The notes under the pieces: generated by a model | The model's input: the letters and a program-made list of their open reading frames with translations, nothing else | Database searches by the model: none | What the model was told of the DNA's origin: nothing | Program-made: the position numbers and the translations under genes | Part shown: positions 12,846 to 25,214 of the stretch, one piece after another | How positions within the stretch are numbered: position 1 is the stretch's first letter | Layout: each line of letters opens with the position of its first letter | Assembly (NCBI GenBank): GCA_009760855.2 | Contig: WPIO01000029.1 | Span: 3,203,501-3,250,000, forward strand | DNA: 46,500 nt | Source of the DNA: Cristatella mucedo | Taxonomy: Eukaryota > Bryozoa > Phylactolaemata > Cristatellidae | Direction of reading: 5' to 3'

Positions 12846-13573
12846 TTTTCGCACAGGACCAGCGAAAGTCGCGCTCTTCTTTTCCAGCGCCTAGCCACTG
12901 TACCGAGGATCCGCATCCGGATAGCGGTCTAGCGCGACGCTGGCTGTCACAACGCCACGTGACCTAGCTCGACGCTGTACGACAATTTCGCCACGAGCAT
13001 AGAGATAGGCGTGCCGAGCACGCCGGCTGCCGCAGCGGTGAGAGAGCTTTTAATTAGAGGGGGCGTTCGCAGGCGGAAGCTAATGGATGCTGTGTGCTCG
13101 GAGGAGGGGTGACTATGACTTAGCGGAGACGAAAGAGCTCTGCTTGCCTCGTACGACCGTGTCGCGAGGGAAGTCGCTCTGGATACGATCTCGAGCTGGC
13201 CGCCTGCAGTCGCTACGAGATAGCCTCGCAGCAGTAGGAGGAGTACGGTCGTCAGAGCCGATCTAGGCGTGGCGAAGCTTGCCGGTAAATTCCTTCGCAG
13301 CCAGTAGCCAAGATATGTCAGCGCTTGACAGTAAGACGGCATAGTAGCAGTTGACACAGGGTTACCAGGCGCCGTTCGCACCCGTGGACCACTGGTTACG
13401 GGGCCGAGTGCGAGGACTTCTGAGTGGGTGGGTGGTTGGTTGGTGGGAGGAGACAGGCGACAGACGTCCGAGCGGCGATCGATCGGAAGCTGTCAGCGAG
13501 AGCGAGCGGGTGACCGACGTCGACTTGACGCGCGCAGACGGTTGACGCGCTTGCGACCGGCTCGCACGACGCG
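12846..13573 (+). promoter_or_regulatory. Probable Hox4 5' flank / 5' UTR, GC-rich
   Basis: GC- and CpG-rich DNA directly upstream of the Hox4-class start codon, unlike the AT-rich sequence further left. No convincing TATA box was picked out. The frame of exon 1 is open back to 13529, where an in-frame TGA (13526-13528) ends it; there is no earlier ATG in that stretch. The promoter and UTR roles are inferred from position and composition. Confidence 0.5.
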
Positions 13574-14078
13574 ATGAACGATTTCCTTGCCCCGCTGTTC
13601 CCCTACGAAGACGGCTGCCACGGGCAACCGGCTTCGTACGGTGCCACCGCCGCCGGCCGCTCGGATACCTTGTACGGTTCGGCGGCGGAGAGTTTCGACG
13701 ACTACGCAGCCTCGAACGGCAGCTGCCGGTACGGCGACCGACCTCACGCGGCGGCGGCCTCGCATCCGTCGGAATGGCCGTGCCTATCGGTGCTGCCATC
13801 TCCGTACGGAATTCTACCGATGCACCAAGTCGGTAGCTCGACAGAACCGCCGGAGGCTTACTCCGCTGGCCCTACGACTGCCATCGGGCGTGGCGCAACG
13901 GCCAGGAGTCGGTTCGCCGTGACCCCTTGCAGCAGTGGTGGCGGTACAGGCGCCACCACCGCCGGCGGCGGAGGCGGCGGCAGCAGATCGACAAAGCGCA
14001 GCGGCGGCGGTGGAGGCGGTAACGGCGGCGGCGGCGGCGACGAGCTTTATCCTTGGATGAAGAAGCTGCACTCCGGAC
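13574..14078 (+). CDS. Hox4: Hox4/Deformed-class homeobox gene, exon 1
   Basis: First coding exon of a sequence-specific nuclear transcription factor that patterns the anterior trunk or head. It gives 168 codons plus one base. The ATG is the first in a frame opened by an upstream stop at 13526, with G at -3. The N-terminus (MNDFLAPLFPYEDG) is Tyr/Ser/Ala/Gly-rich and lacks the SSYFVNS-type start of many Hox4-5 proteins. Residues 122-155 are low-complexity Gly/Ser. The hexapeptide LYPWMKKLHSG (YPWM at residues 159-162, bases 14048-14059) is the contact for TALE partners such as Pbx/Extradenticle; the KK after YPWM is typical of Hox4. The donor GTACGT is at 14079, phase 1, and joins in frame to 20122 (S-G-P-N-G-G). 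The combined protein is 254 residues. Hox5 is less likely. Confidence 0.9.
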
Positions 14079-14422
14079 GTACGTATCTCATCGCGCACGC
14101 GCTCGCTGATCGGGCGCCTTTCATGCAGCGATCCGTGGGCGGGCAGGAGGTCTAACGCTCGAGCTCGCTTGACGCTGGGCCGGGCTGGCTTGCTCGCTCG
14201 CTCGTCGAAGTGGGCGAGTCTAACTGAGGCGTCTGCTCGCCACGCGCGCTTCCCCTCCTGAAACTGCTGCCCGAGATGCCTCGGAAAAAAGTGAGGCCGA
14301 GCGAGCGCTCTCGCGAACCTAGAGATAGAGCATCGCCGGCGGGCGAGAAAGACCGGAAGTAATTGGAGAAAGCACTCTTGATCCTCGGACAAGAATGAGA
14401 CGGCTCGTTAGTTAATCCGGGA

Positions 14423-14625
14423 GGACCTGACGGCACGAGGAGGCTGAAACTGGTGCACTTGCTTAGCTAGGTATGAAGTAGCCAAGCCACGGCGGGCTTT
14501 TTCAGTCAGTGTAGCTTGGAAGAATTCTACTCTGTACCCGCTGACTAGCTGGAAGCCATCGCAGCTTCATTTGACTCGCGACATCTTTTTGGATTCGTTA
14601 ACCAACCTTGCAGCCATAGTCGTCC
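14423..14625 (-). mobile_element. Family B LINE fragment
   Basis: Similar to 34130-34330 of the large family B copy: GACCTGACGGC, AGGCTGAAACTG, AGCCAAGCC-CGGCGGGC and CCTTGCAGCCATA occur in the same order and spacing. It covers the C-terminal coding region on the minus strand, is diverged and lacks the 3' end. Confidence 0.6.
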
Positions 14626-14900
14626 CCAACTGATGTCGCCTAACGTCTTTTCTCAGGAGCCCGTTGAAAACTTAATAACAGCAGTCTACTCCGAAGAAAA
14701 CCAGGAAGCGAGTAAGATCTTCAGCCTGCTGGTCTGTTTAGTAGTATTCACCGATCCAGGACGGATGATCAAACATGTACTCAGAGAGTCACCGCACTAG
14801 TTTCCCTAAAGCGAGGTTCCGTCACAGTCAGAGTAAACTGCAAGCCCCAGTGGCGGAGAAGTCAGAATGCCAGAATTCGCTAGGTACGCAGAAGGCTCTC

Positions 14901-15079
<179 letters not shown>

Positions 15080-15650
15080 GGTGCCATAGACAGCACGTGC
15101 CTGGACCGATCCGCCCGTGCGATAGAACCTGTGCGATAGAACCTGATGTCAGAGAGTCGCCTCAGAGACCCCTCCAGCTGCTCCTCCGACGGTAGAGAGT
15201 GCGGCCTGAGAGCCGATCAAGCGCTGTAGAGCGCCGAGCTGCCCAGCATCGTAGCTCGGTGCTCGGTAAGCTCGGTTCGGTCCACCGAAGCCGCAGCCCA
15301 GACATGGGCCCAAAAGTTGCTAACAATTACCTGCTTTCTCGCTGGATAATAATAATAATAACGCATCGCTTTTTCTGGCGCCCCTGGAGAAAAGATGCCG
15401 ACGTGATTTAACAGAAAGGTTTCGTTCCATCTAAGATGCCACTGTGAGGAGCTCCATCATTTTCGCTAATGAATGCATGCGATGACAATTGTGTTTACAA
15501 TCCAGTTGCAAGCCGTTGAGCTTCAACCGAGTACGATATTAAGGCCGTTGATCGGTCGGACACATACGCACATGCAGAAAATCCTACGAGGGAGGCTTGT
15601 CCACGTGAGAAGAAATGCAAATCTGGAGGCACTTCAACGAGCAATGTAGA

Positions 15651-15731
15651 TTCAAATGTAAAGCGCCTCGAGAGAGATTGAGTTCTCAGAGGGTGCTTTA
15701 TCAACTGCACTATTATTATTATTATTATATA
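15651..15731 (+). mobile_element. Family A LINE 3' end
   Basis: About 80 bp: the hairpin AAAGCGCCT ... GAGTTCTC ... GGGTGCTTTATC followed by (ATT)n. It is extremely 5'-truncated and sits directly beside the SINE at 15738. Confidence 0.8.
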
Positions 15732-15737
15732 GACTAT

Positions 15738-15900
15738 CTGATTCAACAACCTCTTTTTTAAAGCAACAGAAGAGCCTTTATGGCTATCGCCACCGCTTGC
15801 AACGGCAATGAAGGATCACCCACCACGGGATTCGAACCCACGACCTCGGGGCCGAGGTCGTGAAAACCAACCACCTTACCTAGTGAGCCATCACGGCTTG
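15738..15900 (-). mobile_element. SINE family 2, copy in the Hox4 intron
   Basis: A minus-strand tRNA-derived SINE of about 163 bp. The head has an A box (TGGCTCACTAGG) and a perfect B box (GGTTCGAATCC). Between them is a palindrome, CACGACCTCGG-GG-CCGAGGTCGTG, an 11-bp stem. The body continues with GTGATCCTTCATTGCCG and ends GAGGTTGTTGAATCAG. A second copy with the same extent and arrangement is at 40949-41110, which supports a mobile family rather than a tRNA gene. Confidence 0.8.
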
Positions 15901-17983
15901 TTATTCAGGTTCCGCCGGTGAAGTTGTACTAGCTTCTGATTTTCCGCAGAACAATCAAGAGGCATTTCTGGAATACGGACGAATCATCCAGGAGATCTGA
16001 AGCAAATTGCCATTTCTTTTGACAAAAAGTGTGCAGATAGTGCAGATTCCTAAGGTACTTGAGCCATAAATACAGACATCATCGGAATTCTTACAAGATT
16101 TGGTCTCTGCACGTGTCGGCTCCACATAAATTAAATAAAAAACTTTGGCACGGGGAATGCCACGGACTGCAATACAGAGGGCACCATTTGAACATGGAGT
16201 ATGGAGACAAATCGGCTAAAGAAGAAGGCATTCCGCAATGAGCTTCAGCATCCGTGACCCTGCAGACATGGTTAGCACGGCGCTCACCGATGTTCATGTA
16301 ACAACAGTCAGGCGCAGAGTGCGCAGCTTCGAACACTGAGGGTGCAGCTAAGGCCTTCAATGCCCGGATGCTTCGGATGAACAAACGTTTGCTCAAACCT
16401 GCATCAACTCTCTATCAAAGGAGCCATCACGAGATGTACCTGCAAAAATAAGGCCGAGTGACCGCAGCATCCACTAATGATGATGCACCGGTACCTGTTT
16501 AGCACTAATGTCAGCATAGTAGTAGTACGTTGTTGCCTAAATGTGCGCCCTTGCGAAACTCAGCCTCAAAGCTCCTACATTCGCCGCCATTACAAGAATC
16601 TCCACCGCATGTATAACTGAGATCGGGCAGAGTAGTAGAAGCAGTCGGAAAAATCCTCCTTACTGTTGCAACGATGATCTCCAGTGGGAGATGAGCCGGT
16701 TTGAGTGAAAGCCACCGCCATTCAAAGAATCAAGTATTGCTTTCACTGTGGGATGCTAGCGAGTATAGTATTTCGAGGGGATTTCTCTGAATATATTTTC
16801 GGATGAAGGCTGGGTACGTCGGCTCACCATCGTGCCGCTGCAGGAGCCGCCTTTTCCCGACTACTCGGTGGCCTGCGGAGCTCTCTTGCCGACAGACAAT
16901 AATAATAATTCATTATTATAGCGTTCTCAGACGACGCAGTACTTCACATCGAGTTGTGTCTGGATCCAATGGTCGTCGCCATTGTTACTTTGTGTTTGTG
17001 TGAGCCGTCTCAAATGCCAGAATACCGTACGACAACGCAGATGTGTGACTAGTGACAAGCCTTAGTAACTTCCTTGTACGGTGGAATCCTCCGCCGGAAA
17101 AGAAAGGTGGAGCTGCGTTTACCGTGGACCCAGCGCCTTAATTTTTGAGCACGCTTAGCGGGAGTTATACGCATTCGAACGCCTCTCGCTTGAGAAAGCG
17201 CTCCACCTGGTCTGGGCGTACCCCTTCCTCCTGCCTGCTCGCCGGCTTTGCAACCCGCGGCTGCTAGGCGCTTTCGACCTAGGCAATGCATGCATATGCC
17301 GATCTCGGGACCGAAGACCTGCTCCGCAGCTTAGACCGGGTTGCTAGGTGGAGACCTTCGGCCCTAGATCCAGCTGCACCCGTGCGTGCGGCTTGCTCGC
17401 GTAGCTGCGACTCTGCACTCGGCTTGTCCGAAAGCGGACGCCGCCACCGCCGTCGCCCTCGGCAGCGTTCTCTCGCTCGCCCGACGCTGGCGCCCCAGGT
17501 GCAGCCCTTTCGGCCACTGTGGCTCTGGCCGGCTGGACCTTCCTCAGCAATCGGTTAGGTAATTAGCACTAAACATGTAGAAGCGATACCGCTGACGCCA
17601 GAAAAGGAGAAAGATACGTCGTGCCGCCCCCGGGAATCGAGCCGCTGATCTCTGGCGTTGGAGGCGAGCTGGTCCGAGGCTGCAGGGGCTCGAGCTCGAG
17701 CCGCACTATTGGACGGTGCTGTGTTAGTCACGTGTCAGTCACTTTTAGCTCCGAACGATCGGGTCGCGTAGCTGAGAACTTTTCGGGGATCGAGCCGATC
17801 TTGCTGCCGATGGGAAGCGGCGAAGAGGCTCCCTGAATATTGAATTCGTCGGTATCTGGCAATTAAGGTATACGACACGGCAGGGGGTAGATGCCTGTCT
17901 AGAAATATAGCAATCCTTCAGGGGCTCAGGGGGTGAAGTAGATAGTTCCAGTTCTGAAACCTGATCAAGCCACGGAGTTTGAA

Positions 17984-18470
17984 ATGTAGTGTAATGTATC
18001 TTCGTCTGTAACTCCACAAAGCCATAAAGACAAGTTGGTGTTACACAGGAGAGTTTTGTGTAGCTCACTCACAGCCCAAGCGGCTTTCGGTACGCATTCG
18101 GTAGCCAACAGACCAACTCATGCAACAAAGAGAAAGTGAGAAGCATAGCAGTGTAAGGAGAGCAGTTGAGGTAATGAGTAGCATGGAAGTAGCAGCTCAG
18201 GACGGCTGAAAAGGATGCCCCATAGTCGGCAGCAGGAGAGTAGTTGTCGTTGCGTAACAATTGTGGAAGCGAGTTCCACAGTCTAGGACTTGCAGAGCGA
18301 ACGCTTTTGTCGCCAACTTTCTTTAAGCGGAGGAATGGAGCAGCTAATGTATCGTCCATACAGGATCTGAAGGCACTAAGAGGCTGAAGCTGATCCAGCA
18401 GTTCAGCTAGCCGTATGGAGGAGCCAAGCCTTGTGGTTCAGCGTAAACACTTTGGCTGTCCTTTTCCTTA
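17984..18470 (-). mobile_element. Family B LINE, 3' part
   Basis: The minus strand encodes a decayed C-terminus (PFLRLKKVGDKSVRSASPRL, then WNSLPQLLRND, then YFHATHYLNCSP). It ends with the family B 3' hairpin and a TACATTACA-type tail near 17990. The equivalent of 33750-34225 in the large copy, about 480 bp. Stops and a truncated 5' side make it dead. Inside the Hox4 intron. Confidence 0.85.
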
Positions 18471-19072
18471 CCCGTTTGCCAGCGCTTGATTGAGTTTCTT
18501 CCCTTTGCCACTCTGAGCACTGTGCAGAAATCACATTGCGTCAACGCACGCACGGTGGCGGCCATCGCAATGCTATGTTTTAATTAGACAGTCGGATCCC
18601 CCTGACCCGTACAAATTCAAAGTTGGCTGTTGAGTTCCGGCCGACGCCCACCGCCCGAGAGCGGGAGCACCGCTGAGACTGTCCACGGGCAGGTCCAGTC
18701 TTCGGTCCGAGCTCGACTCGAGCCTCGCCAAGCCGCAGTCCGTGCTGCGCCTGCTTCGAACCCCAGCCCGACTGGTCCAGCCCTGAGAGCCAATCCTTTT
18801 CCCGAAGTTACGGATCCAATATGCCGACTTCCATCGCCGACATTGCTCTGTCGGCCAGAGGCTGTGCACCTTGGAGACCTGCTGCGGATATGGGTGCGGC
18901 CGTGCACGAAAACTACCACGCCTCCCTCGGTTTTTCAAGTGCCGACGCCTGTGCACCGAACAGCCAGCACAAGAGCCGCGCTGGGATGTAACTTTCGTAC
19001 CTCCGGTCAAACCCATTCCAGTGAGTCCGCACCTTACAAAGAAAAGAAAACTCTTCCCGGGACAGGCGTGGT

Positions 19073-19146
19073 GAGTCGGCCAGGAATTGAACCCGGCCCA
19101 CCCGCGTGGCAGGCGAGCATTCTACCGCTGCATTAACGCTCGACTC
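19073..19146 (-). tRNA. tRNA-Gly(GCC)-like sequence, possibly pseudogene or SINE head
   Basis: Minus-strand 74-nt cloverleaf candidate in the Hox4 intron. The acceptor pairs GAGTCG with CGACTC, with a mismatch at pair 7. The anticodon arm CTCGC-CTGCCAC-GCGGG shows a GCC anticodon. The T arm is CCGGG-TTCAATT-CCTGG, and the B box GGTTCAATTCC is perfect. The D arm is irregular: GTTA/GAAT leaves one pair unmatched, and the loop is about four bases longer than in normal tRNA-Gly, which also weakens the A box. It could be a decayed tRNA gene or the head of a SINE. Confidence 0.55.
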
Positions 19147-20039
19147 TAGCAAGCGACGTTCGGAGTGCGCCCACCCCCACCCGGAAGGCGAACCGAAGGC
19201 AAACTCTGAGAAGTTCTGCTTCTCTTGTGCGCGCACCCTTCGTATGCGGGTATGATAGGCAGCTCCAAGGATCTCGGGTATTTTTCGCACGCAGTGACCA
19301 TCTTTGTTTTCACTTATGTCCATTTCTATTCGTGGGAGTCGCAAGTTCTTTCAAATCGTTATCTTCAAGACTGTTCACAACCCGAGCAGTAGGTCAGTAG
19401 TGTGAAAACGTAGCTAGGAATCTGTCCGGAATGGCATTGAACCTTGAAGTAGCTGCGCCTGATCAGTCATACAAGAGCAAAAGGAAAGCAGCCCAGCAGT
19501 AGGCCCACCTTCCTTCTACCGCCGGCTCAGCACCCAGGTCTCAGCACCCATTCGTCATCCATCTCTTGGCGATCCCTTTTGCTGCGGTTCGTCCCAGAAG
19601 TCCCGAGTTTAGAGTCACTGGGTCTTGATTCTCAGATGCGTTTTCAAATCCGGCTAGTGGGTGGACTGTTTCCCCGGTAAATCGATTGGCTAACCATAAC
19701 CGGATGGCCTGCACTGCCAACGTATCGCTGGAGCGTAGATGGAAACCTGAAGGGTCTAACACAAATGCTGGCAACTGGCCGCAGGGTCGATGCCAGACTG
19801 ACCCATTTCTCCGCTGCGATTTTTGCTATAACGACTTTTTTTTTACCCAATCGCTTCGCCCCCGCTGCGGTGTCGCTTTGTCGCTGCTGCTGCCTCCGTC
19901 AGCGCCAGCGCCAGCCGGCATGATGCGGCAGTGGCTGTGCAGCTGAAGTGGCTCACGGCACCCCATTCTGATCAAGTCGAGGTCGATGCGAACTTCGGCG
20001 GCAGCGATGTCGTGGGAGGGGCGTGCTACTGCTTCTCAC

Positions 20040-20040
<1 letters not shown>

Positions 20041-20089
<49 letters not shown>

Positions 20090-20098
20090 TAGCTAGCT
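20041..20098. repeat. (CCAG)n tetranucleotide repeat beside a splice acceptor
   Basis: Twelve CCAG units (20041-20088) followed by CTAGCTAGCT. It ends 24 bp before the first base of Hox4 exon 2, so it lies where the branch point and pyrimidine tract of the acceptor are expected. Each unit contains a CAG. Confidence 0.95.
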
Positions 20099-20121
20099 GC
20101 TCCACGGTTTCTCCTTTGCAG

Positions 20122-20381
20122 CCAATGGCGGCCATGGATCGGGAGAGGCGAAACGAGTTCGCACTGCGTACACAAGAAGTCAGCTGCTGGAACTGGAAAA
20201 GGAGTTCCATTTCAATCGCTACCTCACCAGGCGACGAAGGATCGAGATAGCGCGCTCACTTTGCCTCAGCGAAAGGCAAATTAAGATCTGGTTCCAGAAC
20301 AGGAGGATGAAGTGGAAAAAGGAGAACAAGCAGCCCAACGCCAAGGGGCACCAGACGGACGGAGTCCGGACGAATCCGTGA
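20122..20381 (+). CDS. Hox4: Hox4/Deformed-class homeobox gene, exon 2 (homeodomain)
   Basis: The exon starts with two bases completing the split Pro codon, then 85 codons and TGA at 20379. The homeodomain covers bases 20148-20327 (protein residues 178-237). It has [19 protein letters not shown] at its start, [19 protein letters not shown] in helices 1-2 and [18 protein letters not shown] in recognition helix 3. W48, F49, Q50, N51 and R53 are all present, so DNA binding should be intact. The following NKQPNAKG resembles the NKLPNTK tail of Hox4/Dfd, and this assigns the class. S11-Q12-L13 and R36 (usually His) are unusual. Only 17 residues follow the homeodomain. GTGAGC overlapping the stop could act as an alternative donor. 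Confidence 0.93.
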
Positions 20382-22071
<1,690 letters not shown>

Positions 22072-22395
22072 TTGGTGAATGGTTTCGAATGGATATTCGC
22101 GTCGCCATCTGCTACTACGAAAAGCCATGAGAACCAGGATGCCTTGCGCAGGAGAGAGTTCTCTCGAAGGCTCACCCGAAGCCTGCACTTCGCTCAACAC
22201 CTTGCTGAATTAGTAGGATAAGCACTAAAGTGAGCAAAGGAAGCTGAGGCGCTGGGCGGGAAGCGGAAGTCGGCGGCAGCACTTGTGGAGATTTGACATT
22301 AGCGCGTAAGAAGATCCGCGAGAGCCGCTGCTGCGTCTGGGACCCGCCGAAGAAAGGCACGTTTTCCTAGCAGCACGCTTGAGGCAGCCTCATTT

Positions 22396-22565
22396 ACGTA
22401 ATGTAATGTAATGCATCTCCGTCTGTAACTCCACAAAGTCTCATAAAGACCATGTTGGTGTTACGCAGGAGAGTTTTGTATAGCGCACTCGCAGCCTAAG
22501 CGGCTTTCGGTACGCATTCGGTAGCCAACAGACTTCGTCTCACGCAACAAAGAGAAAATGCGAAG
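22396..22565 (-). mobile_element. Family B LINE, about 170-bp 3' end
   Basis: Minus strand: from the TAATGTAATGTAATG tail through the 3' hairpin to CAACAAAGAGAAAATGCGAAGC, where similarity stops. It has nearly the same extent as the insertion at 37190-37360. No coding function. Confidence 0.85.
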
Positions 22566-22584
22566 CGGCAGAGGAGCGTAAGCT

Positions 22585-22685
22585 CGTGTAAGCCCTTGCC
22601 ACTATCGTGCTCACGCTGCAAAGGATTGCCGGCTACAGGACTCGAGCGCACGACCTAGATCGTGAAGTGAGAGCACCCGGCTCCC
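22585..22685 (-). mobile_element. Probable SINE family 2 fragment
   Basis: On the minus strand, AGGTCGTGCGCTCGAGTCCT resembles the B-box part of the SINEs at 15738 and 40949. CACGACCT-AGATCGTG keeps a shortened palindrome, and GGCAATCCTTTGCAGC with GATAGTGGCAAGGGC matches the body. The head beyond the palindrome is not clear. Confidence 0.45.
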
Positions 22686-22689
22686 ACCC

Positions 22690-23169
22690 CCTCCCCGCTC
22701 GCCCGCCCGGGACTAAGAGCCTGGGCTCGAGGGTTTATTTCCGAGCGGACCGGGAGGTCGATACTGCTGCAACAGTTCAGCCGGGCGCGACGGAGCGACG
22801 TGCCTCGCACGTGGTTGCCGCGAACGCCATAGGTAGAATTTTGGCGTCTATCCACTCTTCCACCTGGAGATATCGCTCGCAGATCCAAAAAAGACACGCG
22901 GAAGACTTACCTAATACGATTTTAATTCTCAAACGCGTGCGATAGAACTGTCATTCACGGCCAGTCTTCAGGTGTACTATCTGCATCGTATGTGTTATTT
23001 AGCAAGCATACGCCGTTGGATACGACAGATTAAGTACTCCATCTTAGTTGCCTATCTAAATTTAAATTACAGGATTGAATAATATCTCGGATATAAGTTG
23101 TCCGCGGAAGCTGAGGTAACGTTGCATTTGCGAAATGCCTCTAGGAGGATTAAATAGTTTAGGATTTAG
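22690..23169. other. intergenic, no gene recognised
   Basis: GC-rich at first, then AT-rich. Overlapping frames at 22607-22945 have no recognisable domain. Confidence 0.4.
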
Positions 23170-23705
23170 ATGAGTAGTAATAGTAATAATAATAATAATA
23201 GCAATAATAAATTTGTGTTGCACCCTCAGATAAATTAATCTCTCTAGGCACTTTATATATGCTGTAAAGGAAGCATGATCGTAGGGTTAGTAATGGCATG
23301 CACAATATCAACAAGGATAGCATAATTAGAGGTGACTTGCACATGGTCAGCATGCAAATATGGTTAGTGGCAGCATGCACAGTGTCAGCACACATAAGCA
23401 CAAAAAGAACGAATCAGAAGGATCCACTAAATGCTGCGGCAAATATATGCGTTTTAGCTTTTTTTAAATGTCAAGCCATGGGGATGACGTGACATCACGG
23501 ATGAGTAATGAATACCACCTTTTAAAGCGCCGTCGTGGACAAGAGGCCGTCAAGACGGCTACTTATTGATAAGACAAATACCAATTGGTTCTGAAAAGTA
23601 GCAAATTTGTGATATTTATTGACTGCAAGAGGGCCTAAGCGTTCTGCGTAGCATGGATGTGTCAAACTGGATTCGTTGTTCAACGAGAAGCCAGTGAAGA
23701 TTTCC
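23170..23705 (-). mobile_element. Diverged family A LINE, 3' part
   Basis: The minus-strand 3' end has an AAT-rich tail (23175-23215), then the hairpin, here missing several bases, and the repeated TGCACAGTGTCAGCACACAT-type UTR. The coding C-terminus beyond about 23490 is only faintly recognisable; the Trp-Leu-pro-Val region is represented near 23670-23695. Older than the copies at 35581 and 43990. Confidence 0.7.
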
Positions 23706-24755
23706 CTTATCGGCGTCTAGATGACAGATTTAAAAAGGCACTGCCTGTATCTATGGAGCTGGGCCAATGAGAACTGCATTCTACTGTACTCATCGTATGA
23801 TCTCGCAAAAGAAAATTGAACCTGGGCTGAGTTGGGTGAGCGTGTAGTACAGCGGCTTACCGGATGTGGCTTACCTCTGAATCGTTGCTCCAGTATAGTC
23901 GAGCGCGTATAGCTTGCAGCTACGAAGCTACGAGGCGTGCGTTTCAACACCAGAGCGTGGATAAACTGAGCGCCGTTTTTCGAATAATTTCAGCGAAGTT
24001 ATCAGGCACCCCAGGAAATTCGCAGACAGCGAGTAAGCTCACCTCTCCAAATGTCGGCATTCGCAGTTCGAGAAAGCAGCGTGAAAGTCCTTGCTAGTCA
24101 CAGGTAGCGTAGGCGCAGCTGCTTGTCTGCCTGAGATGGCTCGCGAGTGACGCCCGTGAAGAGTAACAGTGTAAGCGTCTCGCCGATGTGCAGCAGCAGC
24201 ACATTTACAGAATAGAAACAGCAAAATATTTAATTCAAAAACTAAGCTGCTACCCAAAATCATACATAAATCTCGAAATATTTTGCTAAGAAGGTAGGCA
24301 AAATTCATTATACTCAGGGAACGAGAAAAATACATCCGGATGTGGGCGTGATCGATAGCACTCTTGGCTGTAAATAATTGCGGCGTCGTCTTGTCTCAAG
24401 AGGTTTAGCTGTTTCGCGATTGCAAGCAATTTTTCAAGTCCCTATTAGATTAAGCCTAAATTCAATGATATGTTAGTCTGCATGAATGACTCGGCCGTAG
24501 CAAAAGAATAGACGGAAGTGCACCGGTCCAGCCGGTCTAACTCATTCTCTTGCGCCAGAAGCTTTGCTCCGCGACTTATTCATTTCAAAGAAGTGATACT
24601 GCGGACTAATTGTGGGACCTCCTGAAAATATCTGCACTTTAAAAAGCCACCCCATTTTGGCGATGCCTTTGCGATGAAAAAGACGACAATTCCCAAATAA
24701 GTTCACAATGCGCATGCTCTTGCATTGAGTGATGGCTGCCAAGACTGACGAATGA
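23706..24755. other. intergenic, no gene recognised
   Basis: No domain or repeat family was recognised. Frames of up to about 100 codons lack any motif. Confidence 0.4.
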
Positions 24756-24910
24756 CTCATCTCTCTCCCTCTCCTCTCTCTCTCCTCTCTTTCTCGCTCA
24801 CTGTCTCTGTCTCTGTCTCTCTGTCTCTGTCTCTCTCTTTCTCTCTTTTTCTGTCTCTCTGTCTCACCCTCTCTGTCTCTCTGTCTCTCTGTCTCTGTCT
24901 CTCCGTCTTT
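24756..24910. repeat. (CT)n / (GTCTCT)n imperfect microsatellite
   Basis: Pyrimidine-rich CTCTCTCC, then GTCTCT units with variable interruptions. The Arg-Glu/Gln frame on the minus strand is an artefact. Confidence 0.9.
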
Positions 24911-25150
24911 ATAGAGAAGAGACTGAGAGAGGGAAATGAATCCTTTTGCGTGAACTTTATTTAAATGCGCAACTTGGCGCTGAACGCCTCTGAGAAATTC
25001 GAGCCAAGGCTTCAATTATTTTGTCGCTGTGAGGTGGTAGAGGTTTTCCAATTACCAAGGAATTTTCTGAACTCTGTTTCCCAGGACTCTTTTCTGCGCT
25101 TAGCTGGCAGGCGCTTTACCGACACGTGGAGCGACATTTGAGCCTTGAAA
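24911..25150. other. intergenic, no gene recognised
   Basis: Nothing recognised. Confidence 0.3.
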
Positions 25151-25214
25151 GCTCCTCAGAGCCGCTCAGAGCCGCTCAGAGCCGCTCAGAGCCGCTTGCC
25201 CCTTGCCCCTTGCC
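25151..25214. repeat. 10-bp and 7-bp short tandem repeats
   Basis: GCCGCTCAGA or a close variant is repeated four to five times (25151-25200), followed by three CCTTGCC-type units. Confidence 0.85.

Noticed and set aside
13362-13799. Arg-rich minus-strand frame opposite Hox4 exon 1
   Set aside because: A shadow of the GC-rich plus-strand exon and 5' flank, without a domain.
14083-14088. Alternative donor GTATCT four bases after the chosen one
   Set aside because: It would leave the wrong phase for exon 2, whereas GTACGT at 14079 keeps the homeodomain in frame.
17625-17690. tRNA-like segment on the minus strand (GGCTCGATTCCCGG with CTCGCCTCCAACGCC before it)
   Set aside because: The B box is plausible, but no convincing A box or complete cloverleaf could be drawn.
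18573-19344. Frames of 143-168 codons in the Hox4 intron
   Set aside because: GC-rich sequence with overlapping frames on both strands and no recognisable domain. One runs over the tRNA-like sequence.
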